From Datisca glomerata (lineage: Eukaryota > Streptophyta > Magnoliopsida > Cucurbitales > Datiscaceae), in contig QANY01013583.1 in NCBI GenBank assembly GCA_003255025.1, positions 1,109,194-1,173,193 of the forward strand: 64,000 nucleotides of DNA, given 5' to 3'. A program made the translations under genes and the position numbers. Positions 12,401 through 24,374 of this stretch are shown here, in pieces. The notes beneath the pieces are model-generated. The model was not told the DNA's origin and made no database searches. It was given only the letters and a program-made list of their open reading frames with translations. Each line of letters starts with the position of its first letter. Positions within the stretch are counted from its first letter, which is position 1.

Positions 12401-13729
12401 CAATGTAGTATCAAAATCTTAGTTGGACATGTGCTTTTTATGCCGCATAGTTCACCTCAATGGGTCAACGACATTTACCTCTCAGATCATTCACCAATTC
12501 AATTTGCGATGGTGCATCTAAATATGAAAGTCTCAGATAACAAAAACCTAACCCGCCTCAAACTACCGAAGGAAAAAAGTGTTCACTTTGAAAAATTACC
12601 TTAAAATGCATCCACCAAAATTATCTTAATTCAACTTAAATAATTAGATAGCAAAACGCAAGGAAAACACACCAAATATATTGAAATGATTTTATAATCT
12701 CTGAAAACTCTATAAGAACCCATAACTGACTACCATGAGAATTCAGCGATGCCGCATTCTTCCTAACTTTCAAGTTATGTGAAAGTTAGGTAATTATCTC
12801 TATGATAAGACCATAATGTAAAGAGCTCCAACTAGGAGAGGAACCATAAAAAGTATTCAAGTGCTTTCAAAATCCTATCATAAAGCAGCTTGGTTCCCCC
12901 CAAAAAATCATTTCATATCATAAATCAGCTTGTTTGATGATGATGACAATGAAAATAAAATGCGCGAGCTTTAGTCATTAATTACCATACTTTGGTAGTT
13001 GTTGGAACTTTCTTGTCCTCATAGCTTAGCTTAAATATTTTGTGTTAGTTGAAGGGTAAGTATATTTCTCAACTAAACTCTGTTCATTTTAATAAACTTA
13101 ACCTAATACTCTACTATTATAAATTGGATGTGATTGGCCCCATCTTATCTCTTGACAGTGAAGATTGGACCTACTTAGTTGGCTTCCATAGAATTTGGTT
13201 TTGGGAAAGATTAGAACGCTTGAGTTTTAGTCATTAAGGGTAATCTTTGCCAATACATATGCTCGTGATTATGACATTAAGGGCAGAAGTTATAAATCTG
13301 ATGCTTGTGATTATGACAACATAAGAGAAGTAACGAGATAAGAGATATTCATGTTCTAATCCCAATAATTCACCATCCAATATAATTCTTAATTTCATGT
13401 TTATCCTTACTAATTAATATGATATTTATGTTAAGTAACATTATGGGTCAATACCCAAAGTAGTAATTAACATTGTAAAAAAACAAAAATAAATAAAACT
13501 CTATAAGCCGAATACATTTCATTTCCTTTTCTTAGCCACCTAGAGTTCTGATATTGAACTATGTATTTCCATTCCTCTTCCAAATATTAGTTAGTTAAAT
13601 TAACATATATTCATATGACTTTAAATGGAAAATGTTTTAATTGCTTAGGAATTAGTATGTTGAAGGTTTTATTTGCTTAGAAATCTTTTGTTGAGAGTTT
13701 CTTTAACTCGGTATTTAATTTACAGTGTG
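9437..13729. other. Nested-insertion DNA inside the LINE, left part, unidentified
   Basis: Non-LINE sequence begins with TG at 9437. 9480-11240 is AT-rich and has the look of long LTR or non-autonomous element DNA, with a TA run at 10485-10500, but I cannot name a family. 11280-11470 resembles the start of a host gene: a pyrimidine-rich leader, an ATG at 11391 and a donor-like aag|gtaagc at 11461-11470. It is followed by an exon-like open stretch (11859-12080). 12090-13729 shows nothing recognisable. No repeat of this left end is seen at the right end (18587), so the nature of the insertion is open. Confidence 0.45.
11859..12080 (+). pseudogene. Exon-like open stretch, possible captured gene fragment
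   Basis: A 74-codon open frame, including its stop TAA at 12078-12080, follows an acceptor-like pyrimidine/AG context near 11870. It contains a non-repetitive, protein-like segment with SFSSPNPGLQILDF in the middle. I do not recognise the family. CACTA elements often carry host gene pieces, and this lies just upstream of one, but no link is proven. It could be chance. Confidence 0.25.
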
Positions 13730-13734
13730 ACAAA

Positions 13735-15115
13735 ATGGACAAGAGTTGAATAAAAAATTTTAATAGATTGTCCAAGGAGTATATTGATGGTATTTCACAG
13801 TTTATGAGCGTTGCCAGTAATTATCTCAATGTAGAGGGGAGAACTCGTTGTCCATGTAAAAATGTCTTAATTCAAGACAATTGTCTTTAATTGGAGTTAA
13901 AATGAATTTGTACCAATATGGAATGGCATTGAGTTATGATCGTTAAGTGTTTCATGGTGAAAAGATACAAAGATATCAACATTCACCAAATATAGAGGTG
14001 AATAATATACATCTCACCTTGGTGGTGATGATGAGGTTGGTGATGGTGATGAGATGAGATAAATGTTAGAGAACATGTATGGTTTTGTTGGGATGGAGGT
14101 GAATGGTGAACGAGTTGAAGAGGATAATACTAATAGAATAAATCTAAATGCAGAGACGTTAGACATATTTAGTGATTTATTTAGTGAAGCTGAAGAAGAA
14201 CCTTGTCCTGGTTGTCAAAAGCATACTTCACTATCTTTTATTGTGAAGTTGATGCATATGAACGTGTTTAAGCATTGGAGTAATAAGTAATTTGACCAAT
14301 TACTTGAAGTTTTAAATGGTTCTCATCCAGTTGGCTAAAAAATTCCAGCCTCTTACTATGAAGACAAAAAAAATTAAGAGATTTAGGGTTGAGATATGAC
14401 ACCATTAATTCTTGTAAATATGATTGTGCTTTACTCTAGAAAGAGAATGAAGGAAAAGACAAATGCGTTGAATGTGGTGAACCAAGATATAAAATGAATT
14501 ATAGGAAGGGTAAGAAAGTTCCCCAAAAAGTTTTACGTCACTTTCCTGTTATACCCAGACTTCAAAGATTGTTCAAGTCAAAATACACATCGTCTGATAT
14601 GAGATGGCACAAGGAAAAACTTGTCAACGTTGAAGGTGTATTGAGACATCCTACTGATTCAGAAGTTAGAAGGCTACATTGTTATTGAGTTGTTGACTTT
14701 TTGCTCATTGTATCTCCGTGGCGTTAAACTAAATTCACGCGGAATGAGAGAAATGATGATGAGTACTTTGACAAACTAAATGAAGGGTCAGTAGTTGTCT
14801 TCACTCAACGACCTCGTCCAATTGGTGGTAAGAAAAAAGTTCAGCTTTCTAAATAAAAATTAGAGATTGCCCAATGGTATGTGCTGAATAATTGCGATGA
14901 GCTACAACCTTACTTAATGTAAGTATATCAATAACATTATTAAGTCTAATTTTGAATGGTTGTTTTTTATGTCACAAATCATTAAAATAAAATGATTAAT
15001 ATGTACATAGAGCACATGAGAGAATTAAACAGAGTTAGTCAGATTGACTTAAGTTCAAGACATCGAAACTAATTTCTTGAATGATTTAGAAATCGAGTAT
15101 GTGTATATATTTGAC

Positions 15116-15162
<47 letters not shown>

Positions 15163-15915
15163 TTAGTACGAAAGTAGCTAATACTTTTGTTATTTTTATT
15201 AGATCATTAGAAGCCATATATGATTTATATGCTTTAACATTTGGTCTAGATAATCATGTCAGGTCATATTCTGGTTGTATTGTCAATGACATTTGATACC
15301 ATAATATAGATCTGATCATCACCGGACAACCCAAAATAGTGACTTAGTAGTTCCAGAAGAACATGCTGGAGAAGAGACTGGATTTTTTGGTAGGTTAAAA
15401 GAAGTGATTGAGATGCAATATATATGAGAAAGAAAAGTTATATTATTTAGATGTGAATGGTTTGACACAAATGCAAAAAAAAATAGAGTGAAGAGAAATC
15501 TTGGTTTCACTTGTGTAAATGTGAGCTAAACTTGGTATGAAAATGAACCTTTTATTCTCGTATCTCAAGCACAACAAGTCTTTTATGTTGATGAGTATAA
15601 ATTTGGAGTCAATAGGAAAGTGGTGCAAAAGGTTCAACATAGACATTTATGGGATTTTTCTGAGATAGAACAATATGAAGTCATATGGCCTACTGAAATA
15701 ACTTTGCCATCTATCGATCTAGATGAGTCAGAAATAATGTAATTTCGCAGGCATGACGTAGAACCTCCTGAAATATATGCAAATGTTATTCGAGTAGGAG
15801 ATAGTAATATTGAAGATATTGATTTTACTGATGATGATGACAATGAAGATGACACTTTGGTTAATTATGATGATGATTCATATGATATTATACCAAGTGA
15901 TGATGATATAGATTG
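13735..15915 (+). pseudogene. TNP2-type CACTA transposase, decayed and internally deleted
   Basis: The N-terminal transposase-associated domain is readable at 13735-13880 (MDK start; core GRTRCPCKN). An acidic spacer with LFSEAEEEPCPGC is at about 14173-14215. The start of the Tnp2 catalytic domain is at 14485-14690, with RKGKKVPQKVLRHFP and DMRWHKEK. The central catalytic part and DUF4218 are largely lost. A DUF4216-like C-terminal piece is readable at about 15530-15740 (WYENEPFILVSQAQQVFYVD), with an acidic tail (15825-15915). Frames change repeatedly and several in-frame stops occur. The domain order is normal for the family, which supports one decayed gene rather than unrelated fragments. 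Confidence 0.78.
15117..15155. repeat. (AT)n microsatellite
   Basis: About 19 uninterrupted AT units inside the decayed CACTA transposase gene. The uniformity suggests replication slippage after the gene lost function. Confidence 0.95.
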
Positions 15916-16049
15916 AATTTTAAAGTAACGGTGAGCCTATTATAGTAAAATATTCATTCGTTTCTTCTTAAATTTACTTTAATTTATTTTGTAAGAAATA
16001 ACTTGTTTATGATCTTCTTTCATGCCACTTATCTTTATACAGGTTAATA

Positions 16050-17910
16050 ATGTCTCCTGAAAGAAATACTCCTCTTCCAAATCTAGATCCTGTTGTAGGA
16101 TCTTCTACTGATGAAGATGGTTCTCATTCAGGTATATACATTTTGTAATAGTTCTTATTATAGTGGTTTCTTACTCTTTGTTTTATGTAGGGGTTTCATC
16201 TTCTTCGGGGAGTGTGATAAGGGTTCGCAGGCCAACAAGAGGGCTTGAGTTGGAAAGGTTAGTGAGCTAGTTCAAAAAATTACCAATTGATACTCCTCCT
16301 CCTGGTGTTGCTAGACCTGTTGAAAAGTGGACCTTCCAATTCAACCTTGAGATTGGTGCCTTCTTACGACAATCCATACCACTTCAATATGAGGGTTGGT
16401 CCAATGTTCCTGAAGAATTCCTAACAGTTCTAATTGATAGGCTGTAGGTAATAATGATATATCTATTTATTGTTATATTTTTTTTATTGTGTGACTGATA
16501 GTAAAAAATTATTGCAGGTCTATTTTACTCTTGAATGAACAAGTAATGCTATGATCAATTGGATTAAACTTGAAGCAACGAACACATACAAGGGATACAA
16601 GTACACATTGCATAGACATTATAAAAAATTTAAAGATCCAATAGTAGCACGACGACATCCTTATAAGGGTGTATCACAAGAAGATTGAGATTGGCTATGT
16701 ACAGTTTGAGAGACGGAGAAATTTGAGATAATTCCTATTATCAAAGCTTAATTATTATATTTTGATTATTTAACTAATTATTTCAATCTTAAAACTCATT
16801 TATCATAGGCACGCTTAAAATCCAATTCTCAAAACCGTCAAAACCTTACATACAATCATAATGGAGGGAATGTATCTTTTCTTGATCATCGATTTCGCTA
16901 GGTGAATCAAAATATTGCTTTAGTACTCTTAATAATGTTTATTATATAATAATAAATGACTTAACTTTTGTTGCATTTTGGATAGGAAGTTTCAATTGGG
17001 GTAGTACCTACTCGAATTGAAATGTTTTACAACACGTATTTCAGTGCTATAAAAGGTTGGCAGAATGATACGGCTCACGAAAGATATGTGTGTAACCTCT
17101 CTAAAATATTTTTTGAATTGATGATCATTGTCTTAAGAGAATAGTGTTAGTTTCAAGTTGGGTTTGGAGGGGGGTATTACTTTGTATATGAGCGTGTTAG
17201 ATTATTTTGAATATTTTCTAAATTGATGCTCCTTGTCTTGGTAATAGTGTTAATTTCAATATGTGTGTGCATGTGTGGGGGGGTATCACTTTGTATCTGA
17301 GCGTGCTAAATGATTTTTGAATATTTTGTGAATTGATACTCATTGTCTTGATAATAGTGTTAATTTCAATGTGTGTGTGCGTGTGTGTGTGTTGGGGGGG
17401 TTATCACTTTGTATCTGAGTTTGTTAGATAATTTTTGAATATTTTTTGAATTGATGCTCATTGTCTAAATATAATGGTGTCAATTTCAATGTGTGTGTGT
17501 GTGTATGGGGGTATCACTTTGTATCTGAGCGTGATTGATGATGATGTTTGAATACTTTCTGATTGCTGCTCCTTGTCTAAAGATAATAGTGTTAGTTTTA
17601 ATTTAAAACTTGGATTATTGTGATGCTACACAGTAACGCATGTGTGCTTTATGAGATGAGTTTATCGCTGAGGATGTCACACCTCACTCCGAGGAAGAGA
17701 TAGTTGAAGAAATCCTCATGTGAAATAAAGGTCTAGGACATGTAGCTCCACCGACATCTTCCAAAAAAAGAGTCGAGTTGGAGTTGAAAATATAGAATTA
17801 AAGAAACAAATCAAGTCGATGGAGAGCCAACTACAAAGCTTACTTGCTTGGGCTCGTCAAAACGGTTTTTTATCTCCTGGCGATGACTCAACAATAGAAC
17901 ATGAACTATA
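16050..17910 (+). pseudogene. Second CACTA gene (Ptta/En/Spm plant transposase family), decayed
   Basis: Starts at MSPERNTPLP (16050). Readable blocks in order are a basic R-R-P-T-R-G-L segment (about 16220-16250), a KGYKYTLHRHYKKF block (about 16590-16632), KSNSQNRQNLTY (about 16815-16850), a KGWQNDTAHERY block (about 17053-17090) and a C-terminal acidic/coiled region (17660-17910). These match the usual exon series of the transposase_24 family that accompanies TNP2 in plant CACTA elements. Introns appear to separate the blocks, and one has been expanded by a GT-rich minisatellite. In-frame stops occur in most blocks. Confidence 0.65.
17095..17640. repeat. About 115-bp minisatellite in a CACTA intron
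   Basis: Four to five copies of a unit consisting of 'ttgaatatttt..gaattgatgctcattgtct', 'ataatagtgttaatttcaat', a (GT)n run, a G-run and 'tatcactttgtatctgag'. The GT and G runs vary most between units. It lies between two exon-like blocks of the second CACTA gene. Confidence 0.85.
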
Positions 17911-18149
17911 GAATATTTGTTAAGCTTTTTAGTTGTAACATCAAACTTTAAATACTCTCTTCTTTATTTTTCTTTGGTTACAATTGTGACTCAAATTCTG
18001 TAATGAATTTTGATTCAGAGAATTTGTAATGAACTACTATATTAATGATATATATATATATGTATTTCTTAGAAAAACATCAGATTCGATAAATTTTATG
18101 ATGATATTAATAGCTATTACATGTGATATTAATTACTATTACAACATTT

Positions 18150-18444
18150 TGTAATGTTAAATTTGGTCGCTGAAAACATTTCGCGACAAAAAAATTGGTG
18201 GCAAAAGGTTTTTGCGACAAAATTTTTTTTTGACGCAAAAAGGTTTTTGCGACGAATTTTGTTTTGGTCGCAAAAAACCTTTGGCGACCAAATTTGTTTT
18301 CGTCGGTAAAGGTAGAAATGATGAGATCTGTATTTCATCGCGAAAAACTTTCACTGACGAAGCAAAATCGACGAAGTTCACGATGAATTTTTGAGGCTTT
18401 AGCGACCGAAATATTGGTCGCTAAAGCCTTTGTTTCTTGTAGTG
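18150..18444. repeat. CACTA 3' subterminal repeats and terminal inverted repeat
   Basis: Short GC-containing motifs of the type 'ggtcgc' / 'gcgacc' and 'tttttgcgac' recur in both orientations through 18150-18440, as in transposase-binding subterminal regions of CACTA elements. The last part forms a perfect 14-bp hairpin: aggctttagcgacc (18394-18407) pairs with ggtcgctaaagcct (18416-18429) across an 8-base loop. The end reads tttcttgtagtg at 18433-18444. Confidence 0.85.
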
Positions 18445-18587
18445 ACGGAATTTTCAGATGTTTATATAAATTATTCAACAGTAATTTAAAAGAATAATTA
18501 TAAGAAAAATATAATGCTCTTTAAATTTAATATCAAAATGTCAATGCACATAGTTTGAGGGCATAACCCTCAACGTTAATAGCATTA
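18445..18587. other. 143-bp piece between the CACTA end and the resumed LINE
   Basis: AT-rich sequence that is neither CACTA nor LINE. It contains a small hairpin (gaggg-cataa-ccctc, 18558-18572) and finishes with 'aatagca' just before the LINE resumes. It is probably the right remnant of the element into which the CACTA inserted. The bases before 9437 (ttact) and after 18587 (ttagt) agree at 4 of 5, weakly suggesting a 5-bp target duplication. Confidence 0.4.
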
Positions 18588-19147
18588 GTAGTATTCTTGG
18601 CAACCTTTTATGTGCTGATGTTGTCTAGTGGCACTAAAATGTCATTTGCAAAAGGTTCCACTGAAATTGATATTTCTTTTGAGCTCCCTGAAATTCTTGA
18701 ACTTGATTTGGAAGAATATGGGATTGAAGAAATAAATATAGATATTGGAAATCTCAAAAAAGATGTAACATCTGTAAGGTCTTTGGTCATGATTGCCAAG
18801 TTGAAAAGAAAGTGCCACCGGTTACTAAACCTCTAGCAATAATGAAGACACAAAAACATGAATGCGTTAAAGTAACTAGAAAGGGTAAGGAAGTAATACA
18901 GGATAGTCATGTATTAGTTATACCTGAACCATATCTTATTACTCTACCTGACTCTCTAGATGAAGGTGGTCATGGTCTAGTTGAGATGGAGCATGTGATT
19001 CCTCCAAAAGTTGAGTTTGTTACCCTAGAGACTAGATCAAGTCAGCAAATGGAACCTGGTGTAATTGAGGAGGATGTTTGTACTCCCATAGATCATTCTC
19101 CCCAAAGCCCAAAGTTGAGCTCCAGACAGAAACAAAGGAAGATATAG
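18588..19147 (+). pseudogene. LINE ORF1, 3' part
   Basis: Continues the ORF1 protein cut at 9436. A conserved L-G-N-L-x-x-A-D stretch (about 18594-18620) and the SFAK...IDISFELP segment (18640-18690) follow, then an acidic linker. A CxxC-type knuckle region is degraded around 18775-18815. A hydrophilic tail ends at the stop at 19145-19147. One frame change separates the two readable parts. Position directly before the endonuclease is normal for plant L1 elements. Confidence 0.65.
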
Positions 19148-19219
19148 CTTGCTGCAAAGTTAAAAGCTCAGTGTGATCCTAAGATGAGCACATCACCTAG
19201 TAAACACCCTCCCCCTATT

Positions 19220-22200
19220 TATGTTAACAAACTTTGCTATATGGAATGTTAGAAGGTTCAACAAACCTCGTAAACATCCTAAAATGAGTGAGGTGTGTAG
19301 GGAGTTTAATCTTAGGTTACATGGTGTTCTAGAAACCAGAGTTAAAATATAAACATTTTGATTAAATTGTGAGTAATATTTTTTTCCTACATGGAGCATT
19401 GTAAATAACTACAGCATAGACCATTCTGGGAGAATCTGGCTTGCTTATGACCCTGCACTATTTGAGATTTCTCTGATTCAACTTACTACTCAGTTGATTC
19501 ATTGCAGTGTAAAGAACTTAGAACATGCGACTATGTTCCATTTGTCTATGGTGTATACTGCTAATAATGCAAGATCTAGAAGCTCTTTTTGGCAGGATTT
19601 AATCAAGCTATATCCTAGCACGAACTAAGTTACTTAAATTGTTTTAGGAGACCTTAATCAGATTACTCACCCAGAGGAGCAGCATGGCGGATCTTCTACT
19701 TGGGATGAGGATATGAGATATTTTGCTACCTATATCCATAGTTTGGAAGTTCATGATCTCAGATTCTCTGGTTCTTTTTTCACTTGGTGGAACCACCAAT
19801 GGGAGAACGTAACATTATGAATAAGATTGATAGTGCTTAGTGAATAATTGATGGCAGGATAAATCCCACAGATTAGTGCCTTTTTCTACTGACCTTGGAT
19901 TATTTGATCATTGCCCAGCTATAGTAAAGCTTCTACTTGATGTTTTTAGAAAATATCTCCTTTCAAGTAATTCAACTAAAGCTTGGGAGTTGGAAGTGGT
20001 CAGGATGCTCATTGCTGTGAAGTGGGTTTTAAGTCACTTTAATTTACAGAATGACTGTGATATCTCTAAGAGAGTAAATGTAGTAATGACTTCTCTCCAA
20101 GTTGCAAATCAGAATCTCGTAAACTTCCCTGACATGTTAGAAGCTCAAAAGGCTGCCAATGAGTCCTTCCTAAATCTCTTGTAATGGAAGTTGGTAGAGG
20201 AAATTTTCTTTTGGCAGAAATCTAGGGTGACATGGTTGAACCTCGGTGATGGCAGCTCATAATTCTTTTTAATTGTTGTTAAATCTCATATGAGAAAGCT
20301 TCGGATTGTCCAACTCACAAATGACCTGGAAAAACACTCTGATTGACCCTTAAGTAATCTAGGAGCATATAATTCAGTTTTACCAGGACCTGTTAGGATT
20401 ACAGATGTCAGTCCCTGGTATAAACTAGGACATCATTAAAAGAGCTTCCTGCCAAAGTGGATTATAATTTAAGTAATGCTCTGATTCAGGACTTTAATGA
20501 TGATGAAGTAAATATATCTTTTTTCTCTTTTAATGATAAGAAAGCTCCAGGATCTGGTTGACTCTCTACAAGCTTTTTCAAAAGGACCTGGCACATTGAT
20601 GTTTCTGCTCCTATTTTGGAGTTATTTGAGAATGGTGAACTTCTTAGACACTTCAACTCTATTGCTATTACCATGATCCCCAAAGATAATAACCCTAGAA
20701 AAGTTGAATATAGACCTATAGCTTGCTGTAACTTGGTACATAAGTGCATTACCAAAATGTTTCTAACAGGCTGAAATCTGTTTTAACTAAACTTGTGACT
20801 TAAACCAAGCTGCTTTTGTGCCTGGTAGATCAATTGCTGATAACATCCTTTAGAGAATCTCAGAACCCTAGGCGTACCCTTAAAGTTGATTTACTTAGGG
20901 CTTATGATAGTGTAAGTTGGTTCTTTCTAGAAAGGTTTTGCTTGGTCTAAATTTGTCTACCAAATTCATTGTCTGGATCATGGAGTGTGTTACCACTCCA
21001 TCATACTCCATAAACATTATTGGTGGTCTTCAGGGTCACTTTAAGGGAGGTAGAGGCCTGAGACAAGGAGATCCTTTGTCTCATTATCTCTTTGTGCTAG
21101 TTGTGGAGGTACCAACTGGTATCCTTAACTCTTGTTCATCTCTTCCCTTCTTTTTAGTTTCATTGGAGGTGTAAAATCATAAAATTGCGAATCTGTGCTT
21201 TGCTGATAACCTACTAATTTTCTCTGAAGGTAACATCTCTTTTGTCAAGACTGTAAAAAGCTATATTGTCAAGATGAATAACATAGTATCTTAATTGAAG
21301 AAGGTTTTATGAATGGTACACTCGCTCTTAGATACTTGGGGATCCCTCTTATCTCCACCAAACTCAATAAAGTTCATTGTGATGTCTTGGTATGTAGAAT
21401 TATTCAGGTAGAGCTTGGGAAAATAAGCATTTGACTTATGCAGGTAGACTTCAACTGATCAAGTCCATTCTAACTGCAATTCAGGGTTATCGGGTCAGTC
21501 TTCTTATTCTACCAAAGTAAATCATGAAAAATATCAATATGGCCCTCATGAATTTCTTATGGTAGGGTAGAACTGACCATTGTAGAGGGGTCGAAGCTCC
21601 TTGGACATCAGTCTGCACTTCTTACAGTGAAAGAGGGCTTGGTATAAAGGATTTAACAACTTGGAACATTGCTACAGTATCGAAACACTTCTGGAGGTTA
21701 GCTATTAGAGCTAATGAGTCTCTCTGGATAGTTTAGTATGATCATAACTTTCTGAGTGGACATTCCATGTTTACTGTGAAGATGCCAGCAGAACCTTCAT
21801 GGTCATGGAGAAAGCTAAAAAAAAATCAGAGATAAATGTGCAGCATACATAATCTCAAAATTGGCAATGGTGAGAATGTTTCCCACTTCACTGACCCATG
21901 GCATCCTGTAAGGATTCTATTTGCAAAGGGAGGAAAAAACATGGTTACTATCTCTGGACTTTAACTAAATTCTCCTCTGTTCATTATGATAAGAGATTGA
22001 AGGTGGGTGTGGCCCAACTTAGTGATTGAAACAAGCCTGTCTCATTGAGGTTTCAGACTTAACGCAAGGCTGCCTATCACTGTGGAAAACGTACTTGGTC
22101 CTAGAATATATCTCGAAATGGTTCCTTTTCAATCAGTAAGACTTACTCTGGCCTATCTCAGCAGCATCCCAGTATCCCTTGAACTAGAGTGGTCTGGTTT

Positions 22201-22700
22201 TCGGTTCACATTCTCAAGTGTACATTATCACTTGGCTTCCATTACTGGACAAGCTTTCCACCAAAGATTATATTCACAAATGGTGTCCAAATACAAGCCT
22301 AGATTGTGTGTTTTGTTTTGTAAGGGTGGAAACAGTTAGACATATATTTTTTTGAGTGCAGAAGTACACATTTGATTATGTCATCATTGCTGGACAAATG
22401 TTGTATTCACTGCAATGCATATTTGTAGGATACCTTCATCAAATGGTTTCTGAATGTTAAACATGATAATCCTTATGCGAATTTTAGCTCAAAATCGTTG
22501 TTATATGCTTTTATATACTGCATTTGAATAGAGAGAAACATAAGAGGTTTTGTAGGGAAGATTATTGATACTTTTCTAATTTCTAGGAAGGTTTCAGGAA
22601 TGGTGAATGAGAGACTTTGGTTTCTAAACAAGGAGAAAAATCTAGATGAGACTTGTTTAGATAGTTGTATTCAGACTTTATTTTCTAGTCTCTTTGGTTT
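19220..22700 (+). pseudogene. LINE ORF2: endonuclease, reverse transcriptase, zf-RVT
   Basis: An APE-type endonuclease begins at about 19230 (WNVRRFNKP) and runs through VLGDLNQITHPEE (about 19640-19680) to SFFTWWNHQ (about 19775). RT follows: FVPGRSIADNIL (about 20815-20850), a D-x-x-x-AYDSVSW block (20886-20920) and LRQGDPLSHYLF (about 21056-21093). A catalytic box reads FADN rather than FADD (about 21201-21212). AGRLQLIKSIL (about 21440-21475) marks the thumb region, and a zf-RVT-like tail follows (about 21770-22350). Stops and frameshifts are frequent. The part from about 20898 onward recurs at 36306 and 47006. Confidence 0.85.
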
Positions 22701-22783
22701 TTTGTGTTTGTATTTGTCCTAGAGTATGCCATTTGTATTAGTGTACTTTCTTTCAGTTATTATGTTTACTCTTTGACAAAAAA

Positions 22784-23985
22784 ATGTTAATTTATGAAGG
22801 AGGATGATTTGGTTATCGGTATATGTAGATGCTCTAATTTAGATAAAACACACGTTCAATTTGTGTTAAGTCAATCTACAAAGATTGCACAAACAAGATA
22901 CTCAAGGACAGGAATAACCAATGAGATTGATCATTGACAAAGATCCTCAAATGCTAAAGTTAGTAATTTGGATGAGTTGGACATTAATTACTAAATGTCA
23001 ATCTGGACTTACCTTCTAAACATATTTGAATGTGGTATTTAGAGGAATGGTGTGAAACACGAGGTGGAGGCAAGCTTATACATCTTAGCATGACAATGAC
23101 TATTTTGTCATACTCCTCTTAATGCAAAGTCAGTGATTTGATTGCTTAATAAATTGAGACTTAGATAATGTTATGTTAATCATCATTACATTGATTGGTG
23201 GCCAATCACATATCGCAATGTTGAAGGAATCTAAAAAGTAATGATGGTTGCTGAAGAGATGTGCTAACCTTTAGATGTTTGGTGCTAAGCTAATGCTGAT
23301 GGTGCCGATCTGATTTGAATTCTATAGGATGTTACTGGCCTAAAGGGGACGAGCTTGAATCACGATGAAGCGTTTCTTGTATATTGGACCTCAATATTCA
23401 CCCTTAACAATTATGCACCAAGTCATCAAGCTGAAAAATGTGTCGAGCTAAACATACTTTTATACAGCTCAGATTGAAATGATTGGGGGTATAAAAACCC
23501 TTTTATTCATCTTCTTCATCTTTTACTTGCAAACATAATAACCTAACCTCTATAAAACTCTTACCATCTCTATTTATAAATTATGTTCATTAGCTTGAGG
23601 CATATTTTGGGCTGTCATATTTTTTTTATCGAATTTGATAATTTTAAAATTTAGAATGAGACAATAGTATTTAATGTTGTTATTTTATATTAGAAGGTGA
23701 CAAATTGTATATAATTTAATAATTTATAAAGTTTCAATGGCAAATAATATATGATTGTATCTATGAGGGACAAAGTAGTATATTATTTGATATTTAAACA
23801 CATTTATCTAGATTATATAAAATATAAAAAAGATATAAGTTAAAGGGGCAACTTCCCCCTCCCCCTTACTATATAAGGTGGGCTCCCGTGTTTAGATACC
23901 CCCAATTTTGGTGGAGGTCCGGATATATTTGAAATGTGAAATTTTTAGATGCGGTTATCTAATTTTTCTTTTCAAATTTGTAATC
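22784..23985. other. Tail segment, copy 1 (LINE flank up to the Tat insertion)
   Basis: About 1.2 kb of non-coding DNA after the LINE, present in three copies in the window (also 38184-39713 and 47826-48560). It includes a 'ggggcaacttccccctcccc' box (about 23847-23866) near 'actatataaggtggg'. Copy 1 lacks a ~320-bp block present in copies 2 and 3, missing at about 23460 between 'aaacatactt' and 'tatacagctcag'. The segment ends exactly where the Tat LTR begins. It was probably ordinary flanking DNA before duplication. Confidence 0.7.
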
Positions 23986-24223
23986 TGTTTCGAGGGTTTA
24001 TGGTGATGTGTGTATGAGTGATCTAGTTTATGTGAAGTATGCATGAGAACGTGGGAGTTTATGGTCAGAGGGTGAATGATAAGCAACCTTAGGCAATCGT
24101 CGGAAGGTGACAAATGCTTTTGAAACTCTAAGGTAGGTGAGAAATTTTGAGGAGGGAATATTCTCAAGGTTCTTTATCTTACAATTGATGAGAATTGATT
24201 GCCCCCATAATGGTGCTAGGGAT

Positions 24224-24236
24224 CCCTTTATATAGA
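24224..24236 (-). promoter_or_regulatory. LTR TATA box (genomic-RNA promoter)
   Basis: The minus strand reads ctatataaaggg. The same motif sits at the equivalent place at 35211-35222 and, with one change, at 39951-39960. It is oriented to transcribe toward the outer end of this LTR; in the 5' LTR it would drive the gag-pol RNA. Confidence 0.6.
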
Positions 24237-24374
24237 TGTGGTCGAGTGGGGACCACACGCATGTCCCTTTCTACCTAATGCAAAACGACATAGCATAGGA
24301 AACTGTGGTCACACAATAAAAACGTGACGCTATGCCTAAAATGTGCTACATCCTTAAAACAACGTAGTGTAGGA

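Larger units (their letters stand above)
13730..18444 (+). mobile_element. En/Spm (CACTA) DNA transposon, degenerate, 5' end missing
   Basis: A TNP2-type transposase remnant (13735-15915) is followed by a second Ptta/En/Spm-type gene (about 16050-17910) and a 3' terminus at 18444. There the + strand reads ...tttcttgtagtg, the inverted complement of CACTACAAGAAA, the hallmark terminus of the group. No matching 5' CACTA terminus was found upstream, so the left end is deleted, beyond recognition, or further left in the unidentified DNA. Both genes are riddled with stops. Confidence 0.8.
8387..22783 (+). mobile_element. L1-type LINE, dead, split by about 9.1 kb of later insertions
   Basis: ORF1 content at 8460-9436 resumes at about 18588 and leads into ORF2 (endonuclease, RT, zf-RVT) up to a short A-run at 22776-22783. 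The 14 bases before it (8373-8386, atgttgattagtga) match the 14 after it (22784-22797, atgttaatttatga) at 11 positions, as expected for an aged LINE target duplication. Without 9437-18587 the element is about 5.2-5.3 kb, a normal plant L1 size. Many stops and frameshifts show that it is inactive. Confidence 0.8.

Noticed and set aside
9437..18587. A single LTR retrotransposon with TG...CA ends inserted in the LINE
   Set aside because: The outer bases and a 4-of-5 flanking repeat fit, but no two LTRs of the same sequence were found at the two ends, so I leave the element unnamed.
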